NCBI GenBank assembly: GCA_947172415.1
Contig: OX359189.1
Coordinates: 580,501 to 644,500 of the forward strand
Length of the DNA: 64,000 nucleotides
Source of the DNA: Chondrosia reniformis
Taxonomy: Eukaryota > Porifera > Demospongiae > Chondrillida > Chondrillidae
Direction of reading: 5' to 3'
In this document: positions 26,601-36,287 of the stretch, piece after piece
Layout: every line of letters begins with the position of its first letter
How positions within the stretch are numbered: position 1 is the stretch's first letter
Notes under the pieces: model-generated
Databases searched by the model: none
What the model was told of the DNA's origin: nothing
Seen by the model: only the letters and a program-made list of their open reading frames with translations
Position numbers and translations under genes: made by a program

Positions 26601-29106
26601 TCTCCTTCTTGTTTCCTCCCTGCCTCTCCCTCTTGTTTCCTCCCTCTCCCTCTTGTTACCTCCCTCCCTCTCCCTCTTGTTTCCTCCCCCCTCTCCCTCT
26701 TGTTTCCTCCCTCCCTTTCCCTCTTGTTTCCTCCCTCCCTCTCCCTCTTGTTTCCTCCCTCCCTCTCCCTCTTGTTTCCTCCCTCCCTCTCCTTCTTGTT
26801 TCCTCCCTCCCTCTCCCTCTTGTTTCCTCCCTCCCTCTCCCTCTTGTTTCCTCCCTCTCCTTCTCTCTCTGAAGCTGGAAGAGATTAAAGGATTTAAGGA
26901 GAAATACCTGGCTCTCCAAAATAGAACTTCAGAGATTGAAAGTAGTCTTTCTCTAAGGTGTAACAGAGTTGATGAATTGGAATCTTTGTATCTCAAGAGT
27001 TCATCAGAGGCTAAAAGATTAAGCAGTGAGCAAGTTACTTTAACTGAACAGTTTCTAAAAACCCAAGGGGAGAACAAAGATTTATACAAAAGAGTGCTTT
27101 CCCTAGAAAAGGTTTGTATACTAGAATCAATGAGGTCATTCTGTCTAGGTGGACATTTTGGTTGCTGGTCTGGCTTGCTAGACTTGCACTTTCCTACCTA
27201 GAGAAGACTTACATTTCCTCAAATGTTGAATGGTGTGACTAGGAAGTCAGACGGTATTACTAAAACGCGGAATACGGAATAGCGGAATAACGGAATAGCG
27301 GAATAACGGAATAGCGGAATAACGGAATACGGAGAGGAAGTAATAAGACGAAGAAAAATGGCCGCTCCACGGGCGCGGCTCCATTTCGACGTAAAATACG
27401 AACGTGAAAGCGAAAGTCGAACGAAACGGAACGTGTAAGGGTTAGAGATCATCTACAAGCGGCCTATATCTCCATCACACGGCTACGCGTAACGGCTTAG
27501 GCTACTTCGCAATGACTAATACATATTTTCTCAGCATGTGTAATGGATGTAGACAGAAGTTCCCCAGGATGCCTTCTGGTTGCTATGCTGCTCCACCATA
27601 TAATATAGCCATTCAGCACATGGAAGAAAGGCAGTTCAATAGCCCAATCACAGGCATGCCGACAAGCAGAGCAGGCAATGCTTACTACCATGTATACCTG
27701 CCTTGCCTCAGAGTCAACTGGCCAGACTTCAAAGGGAATGAACTTGTCATTGACCCTGGCATCATGGCAAAACTACAGCCCGAACATAAGCACCTGCTCT
27801 TTGCAAACCTAGGCATAACATGTTAGCTAGCTATGTAACTATTCAACAAATGTCTTAGCTACAATTCATGAAGGACACGCACAATCAAGCCATTTAGCTA
27901 TCTAGCTATGTTCCAAGTAGGTAGCTGGCTAGCTATGCACGCTTGGCCAATTCGTTGGCCTAAACCGTTCGCGTAGCCGTGTGATGGAGATATAGGCCGC
28001 TTGTAGATGATCTCTAACCCTTACACGTTCCGTTTCGTTCCACTTTCGCTTTCACGTTCGTATTTTACGTCGAAATGGAGCCGCGCCCGTGGAGCGGCCA
28101 TTTTTCTTCGTCTTATTACTTCCTCTCCGTATTCCGTTATTCCGCTATTCCGCTATTCCGTTATTCCGTTATTCCGCTATTCCGTATTCCGCGTTTTAGT
28201 AATACCGGAAGTCAGACTAGTTCAATGTGTCCTACTTTGACACTTTCCTATTCACACCTTTGTTACCATAGAAATTAGTTGATACAGAAATGGAATTTCA
28301 AATGGAGCTGCAAGCTATGCGAAAGCGTCATTACAAGAAGTTTTCAGATGCCACTGAAACTATTCGAAAACAACACAAGGAACTTGCGAAAAAGTGTTCT
28401 TCCCTAGAACAGGAACTGGAGAAGAGCAAGGTAGCAAAGGTCACATGATCATCACATGAGGATCACATGATGTATACAAGGATTACCATATAAGGATAGA
28501 ATATTATGTACATTTCTCATAATAGGACACTGGAATGGTACTAAGTGATGAGGTACATTCCAACCAACTAATTATTAAAGATCTCAAAGACAGTTTGGAG
28601 TTGGCAATGTCCCACAATCAAGCACTGCTTGAAGAGCAGACTGGAATCCAAACTGGTTGCCATGGTGATCTACCAAGCAACAGTAAGGAGGCAGAGGAGC
28701 TCAATCAAGAGGTAAATGAAGATATTAACTAGAACTGTTTAATGGAAATATTTTCGATAAAATCCATTCTGTGTTGTGTTCCATACTAGCTACTTCAGTG
28801 TATATTGGAGCTGAAGGCGTTAATTAATGCAGCTCAGTCATTGGTTGACAGTAAAGAACCGAGTGTGACAGATCTCCTGGGAATCAGACGTAAGACTTCA
28901 CTTTACGTGCCACCTGATCTCCTGGAGACTTTTCTGGTTTATTTCATGTAGGGTCTGAATCTCGTGAAAGTTCTGCAAGTGCTTTTGATAGTGTAGAGGA
29001 CAAAGTTGGCGAGGTCAGAGATATGAGAAGGGCCATCGATGGTCTGCGTACCAAACTGGCAGACAAATTTGCAGCTGAGCTCGCTGGCTCATGTAACATT
29101 CAGTAA
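23686..29106 (+). CDS. CEP85/CEP85L-like centrosomal coiled-coil protein
   Basis: CEP85 family proteins localise to centrosomes and modulate NEK2/PLK4-dependent centriole events. Exons: 23686-23752, 23935-24811, 25006-25126, 25771-26013, 26069-26145, 26220-26292, 26875-27111, 28272-28430, 28526-28711, 28790-28889, 28952-29106; all phases fit, 764 aa (human CEP85 is close to this). Residues 1-290 are Ser/Thr/Pro-rich and probably disordered. From KLAGLIGAKEKIIEQKDRII on, it is almost continuous coiled coil. The assignment rests mainly on the C-terminus: SVTDLLGIRR, then EVRDMRRAIDGLRTKL and a final SCNIQ, like the LLGI and D-N/S-C-x-T/I-Q end of CEP85. Coiled-coil proteins are easily misassigned; another centrosomal coiled-coil family is the alternative. 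Intron 6 is a pyrimidine minisatellite and intron 7 holds a transposon. An AATAAA lies at 29556. Confidence 0.8.
26326..26872 (+). repeat. About 20-bp all-pyrimidine minisatellite, about 27 copies
   Basis: Unit CTCCCTCTCCCTCTTGTTTC with CCCTC/CCTTC variants. It fills intron 6 of the CEP85-like gene and runs straight into the acceptor at 26873-26874. Confidence 0.96.
27252..28207. mobile_element. MULE-like DNA transposon, non-autonomous, with long TIRs and 9-bp target duplication
   Basis: About 250-bp terminal inverted repeats: 27252-27501 and 27958-28207, ends CGGTATTACTAAAACGCGG. Flanking direct repeats GAAGTCAGA lie at 27243-27251 and 28208-28216; the ends are ambiguous by one base each side, so 9-11 bp. 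Long TIRs with 9-11 bp duplications are typical of Mutator-like elements. Within each TIR are short tandem CGGAATAA-type repeats. The element is CpG-rich, unlike its surroundings, and sits in an intron of the CEP85-like gene. Confidence 0.8.
27512..27826 (+). CDS. Small ORF inside the MULE-like element, possible zinc-binding fragment
   Basis: A 104-residue open frame between the TIRs, beginning MTNTYFLSMCNGC. It has CxxC near the N-terminus and YYHVYLPCL (H-x4-C) in the middle, a possible CCHC metal site. I do not recognise a transposase catalytic domain. It may be a remnant of the parent element's protein or a captured host fragment. An intact frame of this length can also survive by chance. 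Confidence 0.4.
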   Translation: MTNTYFLSMCNGCRQKFPRMPSGCYAAPPYNIAIQHMEERQFNSPITGMPTSRAGNAYYHVYLPCLRVNWPDFKGNELVIDPGIMAKLQPEHKHLLFANLGITC

Positions 29107-29740
29107 CTCAGTCATTCAACTCATCATCATGGATCAGGACCACCATTTTTAAGATCTTTTTATTTCTCCTTTGTTTAAGTATAAACTATTTTAATATACA
29201 AATTATTGTTCAACTTTGATCATCAAATGCATATTATGCAAACAATCAGTTCCTCCAGATATATATAATATGAGACTTAATTGTACATACCACTAAAGAT
29301 CTGTAACGACATTAACTGGTAATGCACCTCATAAAGATGTAACATTTGGTTATATGTACATTCATCGTAAATCTCTTATTCATTCTCATTTAATTTTGAC
29401 ACATAAAGGTTTTGTAATGCACACACCCTCCCTGCATGGCCCTGAACCTGGAAATGTACCATATTTAACACCCTGCCAGTGACTTGTAAACCCACCATGG
29501 GTTGGACTATTCTTTACTGATCTTTTTAGCATTGTTATATATAGTGTGTCACATTAATAAAAATCATTATAATTATTATTATTATTACTATAATTAATGG
29601 AGAAAAAAAAACAATTAAAGAGCACATTTCAGATATATAGTTGTATTAATTCTTATAGCAAAAGTGATTGTCATTGTACAATATTTACAGTAGTTGTTCA
29701 CTATATCGAGAAATTACAACTTGACTTAGCAATCCAATAT
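29107..29740. other. Convergent 3' region between CEP85-like and OSCP1
   Basis: No coding signal seen. Contains an AATAAA at 29556-29561, suitable for the plus-strand CEP85-like transcript, and AT-rich simple sequence. Confidence 0.5.
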
Positions 29741-32184
29741 TTATGGCTTTAGAAGATCAAAAAGGTCTTTATCAGCTCCTGTGTCATGAGACTGCACATC
29801 AAAATCTTCCATCAAACTGGACAACATCTGTTGGCTTGTCTAACAAGACAACGTACGTACATGAAGAAGATAAAATACTTTATATACACAAAATACTAGT
29901 ACAACTACCTTTTCTGTTGTCACTCTTATTACTCTGCTTGACTGGAGGCTGCATGAAAATGGACCAAAGAGTCCGGCTGAATTAACTGAGTGCCATGACT
30001 ATACTTCTATAATTAGTATAATTTTACCTTTCATCGTCTTCCTCATCAAATAAAGACAACCTGATTAGTTTGTCTGAAATCATAAAAGGAGTGAAAATAC
30101 TATTAACACTTATCACAGGAGCAACCAAGTCTTATAAAGGTACTACACAATGTACCTTCTCCTAATGAGTTAGATACTCCGATCAGTTGACCCAGGAGAG
30201 TCAACTCCATTTTGCCTCCACTTTGGGAGGACATCATCGGTTGCGCAATGTCTTCTTCTTTTGGCTGAACTACAGTCATATTCACTGTAGAATCATACCT
30301 TAAAAACAATTAGACCAATGGCTGTTGGTCAAGCTCATTGCTATAGATACCACTTAATTAAAGGAAGTTACTCTAAGGGCTTACATGTTGAGACCCAACC
30401 CAGTTCCTCTCTTCCCCTCCATTTCCAGTGATCCCAAGGGCTGGGGAGGGAGATAGCAGGGTGGCGGGACAAACTTGTGAGTCAAGTGAAGTACATCATT
30501 CTTAAAGTATCTACACACACAGAAGAGAGACAACAGTTAATTACAACAGAGAAGTAGCAACAGCTAAAAGAATGAACTAATTTCGGTGTCAAAGCAAACT
30601 AAGGTGATTTGGACATGACTTAATGCTAGGTTTGAATGAGTTAGTTTCATCAATAAATAAATGTTAATTCTTGTACTTTGACTTATAATTTAAGAGGTGT
30701 GTCTCAGTTTTGGTACAAAATATGTTTCCATGGAAATGAGGTGCAAGAGGATCTGACATACTTGATGCTTCCAGGCACCTCTGCCCACTGAGACACTGGC
30801 CTCACAGGTGGAATGACAAATCTACCGTTTTGGAGCTGCAACTTATCTTTCAAGAAGACGGACACTCGCTTGTTCATGTCTTGAAAGTATGCCAAAAGGA
30901 ACTGTCTTACCCGCCACATCTGGCCAGCAGACAGTTTGGCATAGTACTGCATTGATCAGAGACGAGGCCATTTTATTTGTACAGTTCCTATGTCATTTAT
31001 ATAACACAATATCTACCTCTTTGAATCGCATGCAAACAGTATTGATTCGGTCCAGGTGAGTCTGTGATGGCCTGACATAGGAGGACATTCCATCCAAATG
31101 GTTCATTGTGATTAGGAGCAGTTCCTCTGGTTTACGAGACAGCACTATCTACAGAAAGTGAAGAAACTACAGTCAAGTAAAAGGAACTTGGTTAGGAAGA
31201 GTTTACTAAACTAACCTGATATTTAACTGCCATTAACATTAGATCATACAGCTGTGGGAATGAAACATTTAATACATTAATTTAGAGTATAATTAATATC
31301 CTTTAGCTACTTTTGGAAATGAAATTTGTTGAGCAAGAATTACATCATAGGGGCATTAGGACACTGAATAATCAATTTATTTATACCCAGCATCAGACCT
31401 ATGATCAGACAACTGGACTAGATATATTTTAGAAAATTACCATTCTCATGAAATAGTTATTGTTATTGTATCCTATTTAAATTCAAAAGACAAAAATAGA
31501 CTCCCACTGATTAGAAACATTGCCAGAAATAGCTATCTACCCCAGTGTCTCAAGAAGAAATTTCATGCAAAAATATATTCATTGGTAATTAGGAAAATAT
31601 AATATGGCAATTTTAATCATCACAACAGTCTCCATCAGCCAGACCCTAGATAACCAGACCTTGTCCATACTGTTGGTATTCAGCCTCATGATGCTGGAAT
31701 GTGCCAAACGGTCAAATACTATTCTCAACTGGTCCTTCTTGTACATGACGTTGTAAATAAAGACCTCTTGCAAGCACCGCTCATCTAACATCTTTGACAC
31801 CAAGTCACACATGACTGCATGGGAGAAAATGCAGTGATAATTAAATCTGCGAACTTGTAAATCTAGTATATAGGCATTTTGCTTTATAGCTGAAGGCTTA
31901 TTATTCGCAATTTGCAAGAATTATTCAGAATGTATACTGATTAATTTGAATGAGTTCCAATTGCTCAAATAGTAATCTTGGACAAATCTGCTTTCAGATC
32001 TTCGGTTACAGTATAAAGTCACTAACAAATTTATCCAGCAAGTACCAGCCCCTACTTCTCATCCCCGCATACCTTTCCGTGATTTCTCATCTGGCACATT
32101 TTGCGCATGAAGCCTCTGGTGGATGATATAGATCATCTCTCCTCCGAGGTTCAAGTACATGATTGGTAGCAGACAGTTGGCCAT
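29741..32184 (-). CDS. OSCP1: OSCP1 (organic solute carrier partner 1 / NOR1)
   Basis: Conserved eukaryotic protein first linked to organic solute transport; also associated with ciliated cells. Exons: 32184-32073, 31814-31660, 31251-31216, 31148-31017, 30946-30762, 30510-30385, 30298-30156, 30073-30028, 29948-29909, 29839-29741; 357 aa, against about 380-390 in vertebrates. Seen: LPIMYLNLGGEMIYIIHQRL at the N-terminus, RIVFDRLAHSSIMRLNTNSM, KLYDLMLMAVKYQ (a 36-nt exon), RVSVFLKDKLQLQNGRFVIP, LGQLIGVSNS, LIRLSLFDEEDDE and a short acidic tail ending DLFDLLKP. For exon 9 the acceptor at 29949 was preferred because the upstream one (29976) shifts the frame. It is divergent from the helicase gene, 89 bp apart. 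Confidence 0.94.
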
Positions 32185-32273
32185 GGCTGCGATCAATGCT
32201 GCGATACACCCAAATGTGCTATCCTACCTTGTACGTAACGACGCCTGTGTTTGTGTATAAACTATATTTCGAA

Positions 32274-33596
32274 ATGTTAAGATGGATGCTCGGTGCTCGC
32301 TTGGGATTTACTCCAAGACACCTTCGCTTCTCCGAAAGGTTCTTTACTGAAAATCCTGAGCATAGAGAGGTAATTGAAGAACAAAGCTTCCAACGTCTAG
32401 GCGTCACCACTGCTCTATGTAGGAGGTTGAAGAACGAATTTGGGATAACTGATCCTATGGCGGTGCAGGAGGTCGCGCTGCCGATAACACTGAACAGAAC
32501 GAGCTGTATCGTTCAGTCTCAGACGGGAACGGGAAAAAGTTTAACCTTCCTTTTGCCAGCTCTACAAGATAGCACGCCGGGTCTGTCCACCCTCGTCCTT
32601 ACTCCTACCAGAGAACTGGCACATCAGTTGTTCTCCATGGCTACCTCGCTGGTGGGACACGGAAAGCGGAGTAAGCGAATTGGTCTAATAGTCAGTGAAT
32701 TAAAAGGCCTTGTCGACGATGAAGAGGAGGAGGGTAAAAGAGACGATGCGTCCTTTGACTCCAATGATCCACCTGATATCGTCATAGGAACTCCCAAAGC
32801 AATATTAGAAAAAACTAAAAACGGCCACTTGTCATTGAAGAGTTTGCGCAGAATTGTTCTTGATGAATGTGACAAAATCCTTGATCCTCTCCGGCCTGGT
32901 AAGACTCCTTGGCGGAAGGCGAGAACTAGGGAGTGGCATCCACGCCCAGGGGCCCTGGTGCTAATTGAGATTAAAAAAGTTTTGAAAAACAGGGAAATTC
33001 AATTTATTTGTACATCTGCAACTGCTGATCGTCTAATTAACAGTGAACTGAATAGCCTTGGATGGACAGAGAGGATGCAAACGGTAAATTGTTCTAAGCC
33101 CAAACGGGTGCCTGGCAACATCCAACATTGCTACATTGTCACAAACGACAAGGTAGCCACTATCGCTGAACTGATAGAAGCAGGGAGACACCCAGCACTG
33201 GCCTTCATCCATCGTCATGCACCCATTAACTCATTTATTGACGAGCTTCACAACAAGGACATACCAGCGGTTGCTCTATACAGCAAAACCACTGATTCAG
33301 AAATATATAAAGATTTTATTGGTCGCTTTAGGGCTGGAGCAATCAAGTTAGTGGTGGGGACTGAGGAGACTGTGCGAGGCCTAGACTTCCCTTGGGTCAG
33401 CAATGTCTTCCTTACAGAAGTGCCAAGAAACCCAAAGGAGTATATTCATCTCTGCGGCCGCGTGGGACGCATTGGAAGGGATGGCACTGCCATTGTCCTT
33501 GTGGATGAGGCAAAGAATGAACTTCCTCGACTTCTGAGACAGTATGCATCATTAGCAATTAATAATCCATGTAACTTGATGGATGATGTAGATTAG
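32274..33596 (+). CDS. DEAD-box-type RNA helicase with DECD motif, intronless
   Basis: SF2 RNA helicase, probably an RNA-remodelling ATPase. Motifs in order: Q-motif region (FQRLG then PMAVQEVALP), motif I SQTGTGKS, Ia PTRELA, motif II DECD in place of DEAD, motif III TSATA, motif V RGLDFP, motif VI HLCGRVGRIGRDG. I prefer the ATG at 32274 (440 aa): the N-terminus MLRWMLGARLGFTPRHLRF is basic and amphipathic like a mitochondrial presequence. The frame is open back to another ATG at 32163 (477 aa), but that overlaps the first codons of OSCP1. Being intronless among many-intron genes suggests a retrocopy origin or an old intronless family such as mitochondrial DDX28; orthology is not settled. 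Confidence 0.9.
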   Translation: MLRWMLGARLGFTPRHLRFSERFFTENPEHREVIEEQSFQRLGVTTALCRRLKNEFGITDPMAVQEVALPITLNRTSCIVQSQTGTGKSLTFLLPALQDSTPGLSTLVLTPTRELAHQLFSMATSLVGHGKRSKRIGLIVSELKGLVDDEEEEGKRDDASFDSNDPPDIVIGTPKAILEKTKNGHLSLKSLRRIVLDECDKILDPLRPGKTPWRKARTREWHPRPGALVLIEIKKVLKNREIQFICTSATADRLINSELNSLGWTERMQTVNCSKPKRVPGNIQHCYIVTNDKVATIAELIEAGRHPALAFIHRHAPINSFIDELHNKDIPAVALYSKTTDSEIYKDFIGRFRAGAIKLVVGTEETVRGLDFPWVSNVFLTEVPRNPKEYIHLCGRVGRIGRDGTAIVLVDEAKNELPRLLRQYASLAINNPCNLMDDVD

Positions 33597-34563
33597 AATT
33601 TTAAGTATATAGGAAATGTGATTGCCTATATTATTGTTTTAAATTCAACTATTATGTTTACCATGCAAATTTATAATTATATTTATCATAATATTTAATG
33701 TAATGGATAAAAATACAATTATATATATTAACAATTCCTTAGAGCTTATTGAATAATTCTGGTATACAAACTTATATGTATGAGGTGAACATGAACATAA
33801 AAATTTCAAAACTCCCATATGATTGAGGAAAATTTAAAATTTCTAGCGTTATGAAAAAAAAAAAAAAGCGCGTCCCAAGTGTGTTTGGATACTCAGTGGG
33901 TGGTTCCAAAGTAATCGCGATTTGCTGACGATAAGAAAAAAAGGAAAAAAACAGCGTTTGGACCGGTTTCCAAATCTTTTACAATAATCAGCGAAAAAAG
34001 ACCAGTCACGTTAGCCAGCAGAGACTGCTGTTACCGTCGAGCACCACGAGGAGGTGTGACTTGGATTTTGCTCGACGCAGGGAGTTCACGTTTACCATCC
34101 ACAATGCGAGCCGTCCTTCCATCGCTGGTCGTCTGGGGCCAGGATCGTTGGTAACGCCTAACTCGTGCAGTTTCAGCTTTGGTAGTCACAGAGTGACAGA
34201 ACCGGCCTTATCCCTCCCCGGGTTCCGTTGTATCGATAAATCGATAATTGGTGAGCACATCCCCATGGCACCAACCGATACAGGGCAGCTACGGAACCTA
34301 GACACTACCAAGCCAACGAGTAAGGACTTACTCCCTTACCCGAGGCTCCACGCTGGCAGGCCTGAATGGTCATGTTAAAATGGACTATTTATACTCAACT
34401 CTGTGTGATGAAAGTGAAAAAAGAGAAAAAAAACGATTGCGCTCGTAGTCGATCCAACTTTTGGCGTATTTGGTGGTATGGTATGCTTGCTTCTCGCTTC
34501 ACTGTACTACCGGTGCTCTTATGAATGACCAAATATTAACTTGTATATATATACAAAAGTGGT
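33597..34563. other. Intergenic, AT-rich then GC-richer repeat-like sequence
   Basis: 33597-33850 is AT-rich 3' flank of the helicase gene. 33850-34440 has A-runs around a GC-richer block unlike its neighbours. A 105-codon frame (34061-34378) has no recognisable protein character. Probably remnant repeat DNA; identity unknown. Confidence 0.4.
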
Positions 34564-34578
34564 ATGTTAAGCACCAGC

Positions 34579-35656
34579 TTAATATATAAACTGCACGTAA
34601 CATACGCCGCCAACAGGAAGCAATGGCTGCAGAACAACTCAAAGAGAGAATGCCTGACAGAAAGCGGAGAGCCATGACAGTCTCTGCAGAGAAGGGGGCC
34701 TCAAGCTGGCTCTCAACCCTGCCCATTGCCGATCATGGATTCACTCTGCACAAAGGTGCCTTCAGAGATGCCCTTTGCCTGCGATATGGCTGGAATCCAC
34801 ATCTCTTACCATCCCATTGCGTCTGTGGCCAAAGACTCACAATTGAACATGCACTCAGCTGTAGTCGAGGAGGATTTCCATCAATTCGACACAACGAGAT
34901 CAGGGACTTGACAGCCAATCTCATGAGTGAAGTCTGTTACGGAGTTGGCATAGAGCCCTGCCTACAAGCAGTTACAGAGGAACAACTGAAGCACAAATCT
35001 GCCAACAGGGAAGACGGAGCTCGCTTAGACATTGTGGCTGAGAACTTCTGGGGGAGAGATAGGCAACGCACATTCTTCGATGTCAGGGTTTTCAACCCCT
35101 TTGCGCAAAGCCACCTCAACACACCCCTAGCTCAGTGCTACCGAAAGCAGGAGATGGAAAAGAAGAGGACTTATGAAGAGAGGATCAGAGAAGTAGAGCA
35201 CGGATCGTTCTCACCACTGGTCTTCACAACAGCAGGAGGCATGGGAACAATGGCAACAGTGGTGTACAAGAGGCTGGCTTCATGCATTGCGGAGAAACAT
35301 GGCAAGCCATATGGAAAGACAGTGCATTGGCTAAGATGTCGACTCAACTTCTCGCTGCTGAGATCAGCAATCATGTGTTTGCGCGGCTCTCGCTCAGCCT
35401 GCCATCGCCCTGAATGTCCATGGTCCAGCGACACCATTGACCTTGCCTGCGCAGAAGGCAGGGTTCCCATGGACAACTAAACTCAGGCAACTAATCCAGC
35501 TAATCTTCAATAAAGAGAACCAACTGTTATATTATATTACTAACTACTTACTATATATCTATATTATATAAATATTATTGTATATATTTATTACTCTGTA
35601 TTATAAACAACTTCCTTTCGCTTAATATATAAACTATAACACTATTATTGTATAAA
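34579..35656 (+). mobile_element. 5'-truncated non-LTR retrotransposon insertion with 15-bp target duplication
   Basis: The block is flanked by identical 15-bp direct repeats ATGTTAAGCACCAGC at 34564-34578 and 35657-35671. Inside is one open frame for the C-terminal part of a retrotransposon protein, followed by an AT-rich tail. No reverse transcriptase is present, consistent with 5' truncation during target-primed reverse transcription. The empty site resembles a unit of the satellite at 36288-37650. Confidence 0.72.
34623..35480 (+). CDS. Retrotransposon protein C-terminal region, restriction-like endonuclease type
   Basis: 285 residues from the first ATG; the same frame is open upstream to about 34590, so the true protein began further 5'. 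Seen: EKGASSWLSTLPIADHGFTL, a zinc-knuckle CxC-x(7)-H-x4-C (CVCGQRLTIEHALSC) followed by PSIRHNEIRDL, then ARLDIVAENFW and FFDVRVFNP. This order (CCHC knuckle, RHN, then spaced Asp residues) resembles the restriction-like endonuclease tail of R2-type LINEs. The same protein block is common in invertebrate genomes as a repeat. Domain assignment is by eye; the exact clade is not known. Confidence 0.75.
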   Translation: MAAEQLKERMPDRKRRAMTVSAEKGASSWLSTLPIADHGFTLHKGAFRDALCLRYGWNPHLLPSHCVCGQRLTIEHALSCSRGGFPSIRHNEIRDLTANLMSEVCYGVGIEPCLQAVTEEQLKHKSANREDGARLDIVAENFWGRDRQRTFFDVRVFNPFAQSHLNTPLAQCYRKQEMEKKRTYEERIREVEHGSFSPLVFTTAGGMGTMATVVYKRLASCIAEKHGKPYGKTVHWLRCRLNFSLLRSAIMCLRGSRSACHRPECPWSSDTIDLACAEGRVPMDN

Positions 35657-35671
35657 ATGTTAAGCACCAGC

Positions 35672-36287
35672 CATACTTATTATACACTTCTCCGTATAGT
35701 ATTCCTTAGTACGGTCGTGGGGCTTTCCAAGTTTGTTTTTCGATGGCTTCGAGATATTAGTCGTTCTAATGCAAAAGGTTAAATAAACACATTCAAAAAG
35801 AAAGGAGAACAATCGGTTTTGGAAGGCGCTTTGCCTGAAGGTGCAGTTAACTTGGACTTGATCGTTTATGGCGAACTAGGTAATGTGCTCTGCATTAGGG
35901 AATGAATCATTAAATATCGAGGTTAGACTGATCGTTTTAATTCTGTCAGGATAGAAAAGCGTGGAACACATTGAAGCGTGGAACACATTGAAGCGTTGGT
36001 TAATCATAGCGACTCACAGCCAGGTTTAGCAGCACGTAGGCCATGCAATGACACAACTCCAATATGCGCTCGCATGTATAAACAATATATAGTCCGTATT
36101 TTTTGCTTTAAAACAAGACCGTGAATTCATATGCATACAATTTTCCATAATTATATCCTATATACTGCTCCCATTCTTCATCCACATGTACAAGTAGACG
36201 ATGCTTAACATTCAGTGTACTTTAAGCACCGGAAAGCAAATGGGAGTAGTTTGGGTCTGCAACTACTAAACCTACAGATGTATGATT
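35672..36287. other. Non-coding spacer between retrotransposon insertion and satellite
   Basis: No gene recognised. Contains a short duplication (GCGTGGAACACATTGAA, about 35960-35995) and one degenerate satellite half-unit (about 36200-36232). Confidence 0.4.

Noticed and set aside
26298-27089. Long Ser/Pro/Leu or Arg/Glu/Gly frames on both strands
   Set aside because: Products of the pyrimidine minisatellite in intron 6 of the CEP85-like gene; only 26875-27111 is real exon.
29948-29975. Upstream acceptor (AG at 29977-29976) for OSCP1 exon 9
   Set aside because: It shifts the frame; the internal acceptor before 29948 restores the conserved C-terminal block.
34061-34378. 105-codon plus-strand frame in GC-richer DNA
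   Set aside because: No recognisable domain, no splice context, surrounded by repeat-like sequence.
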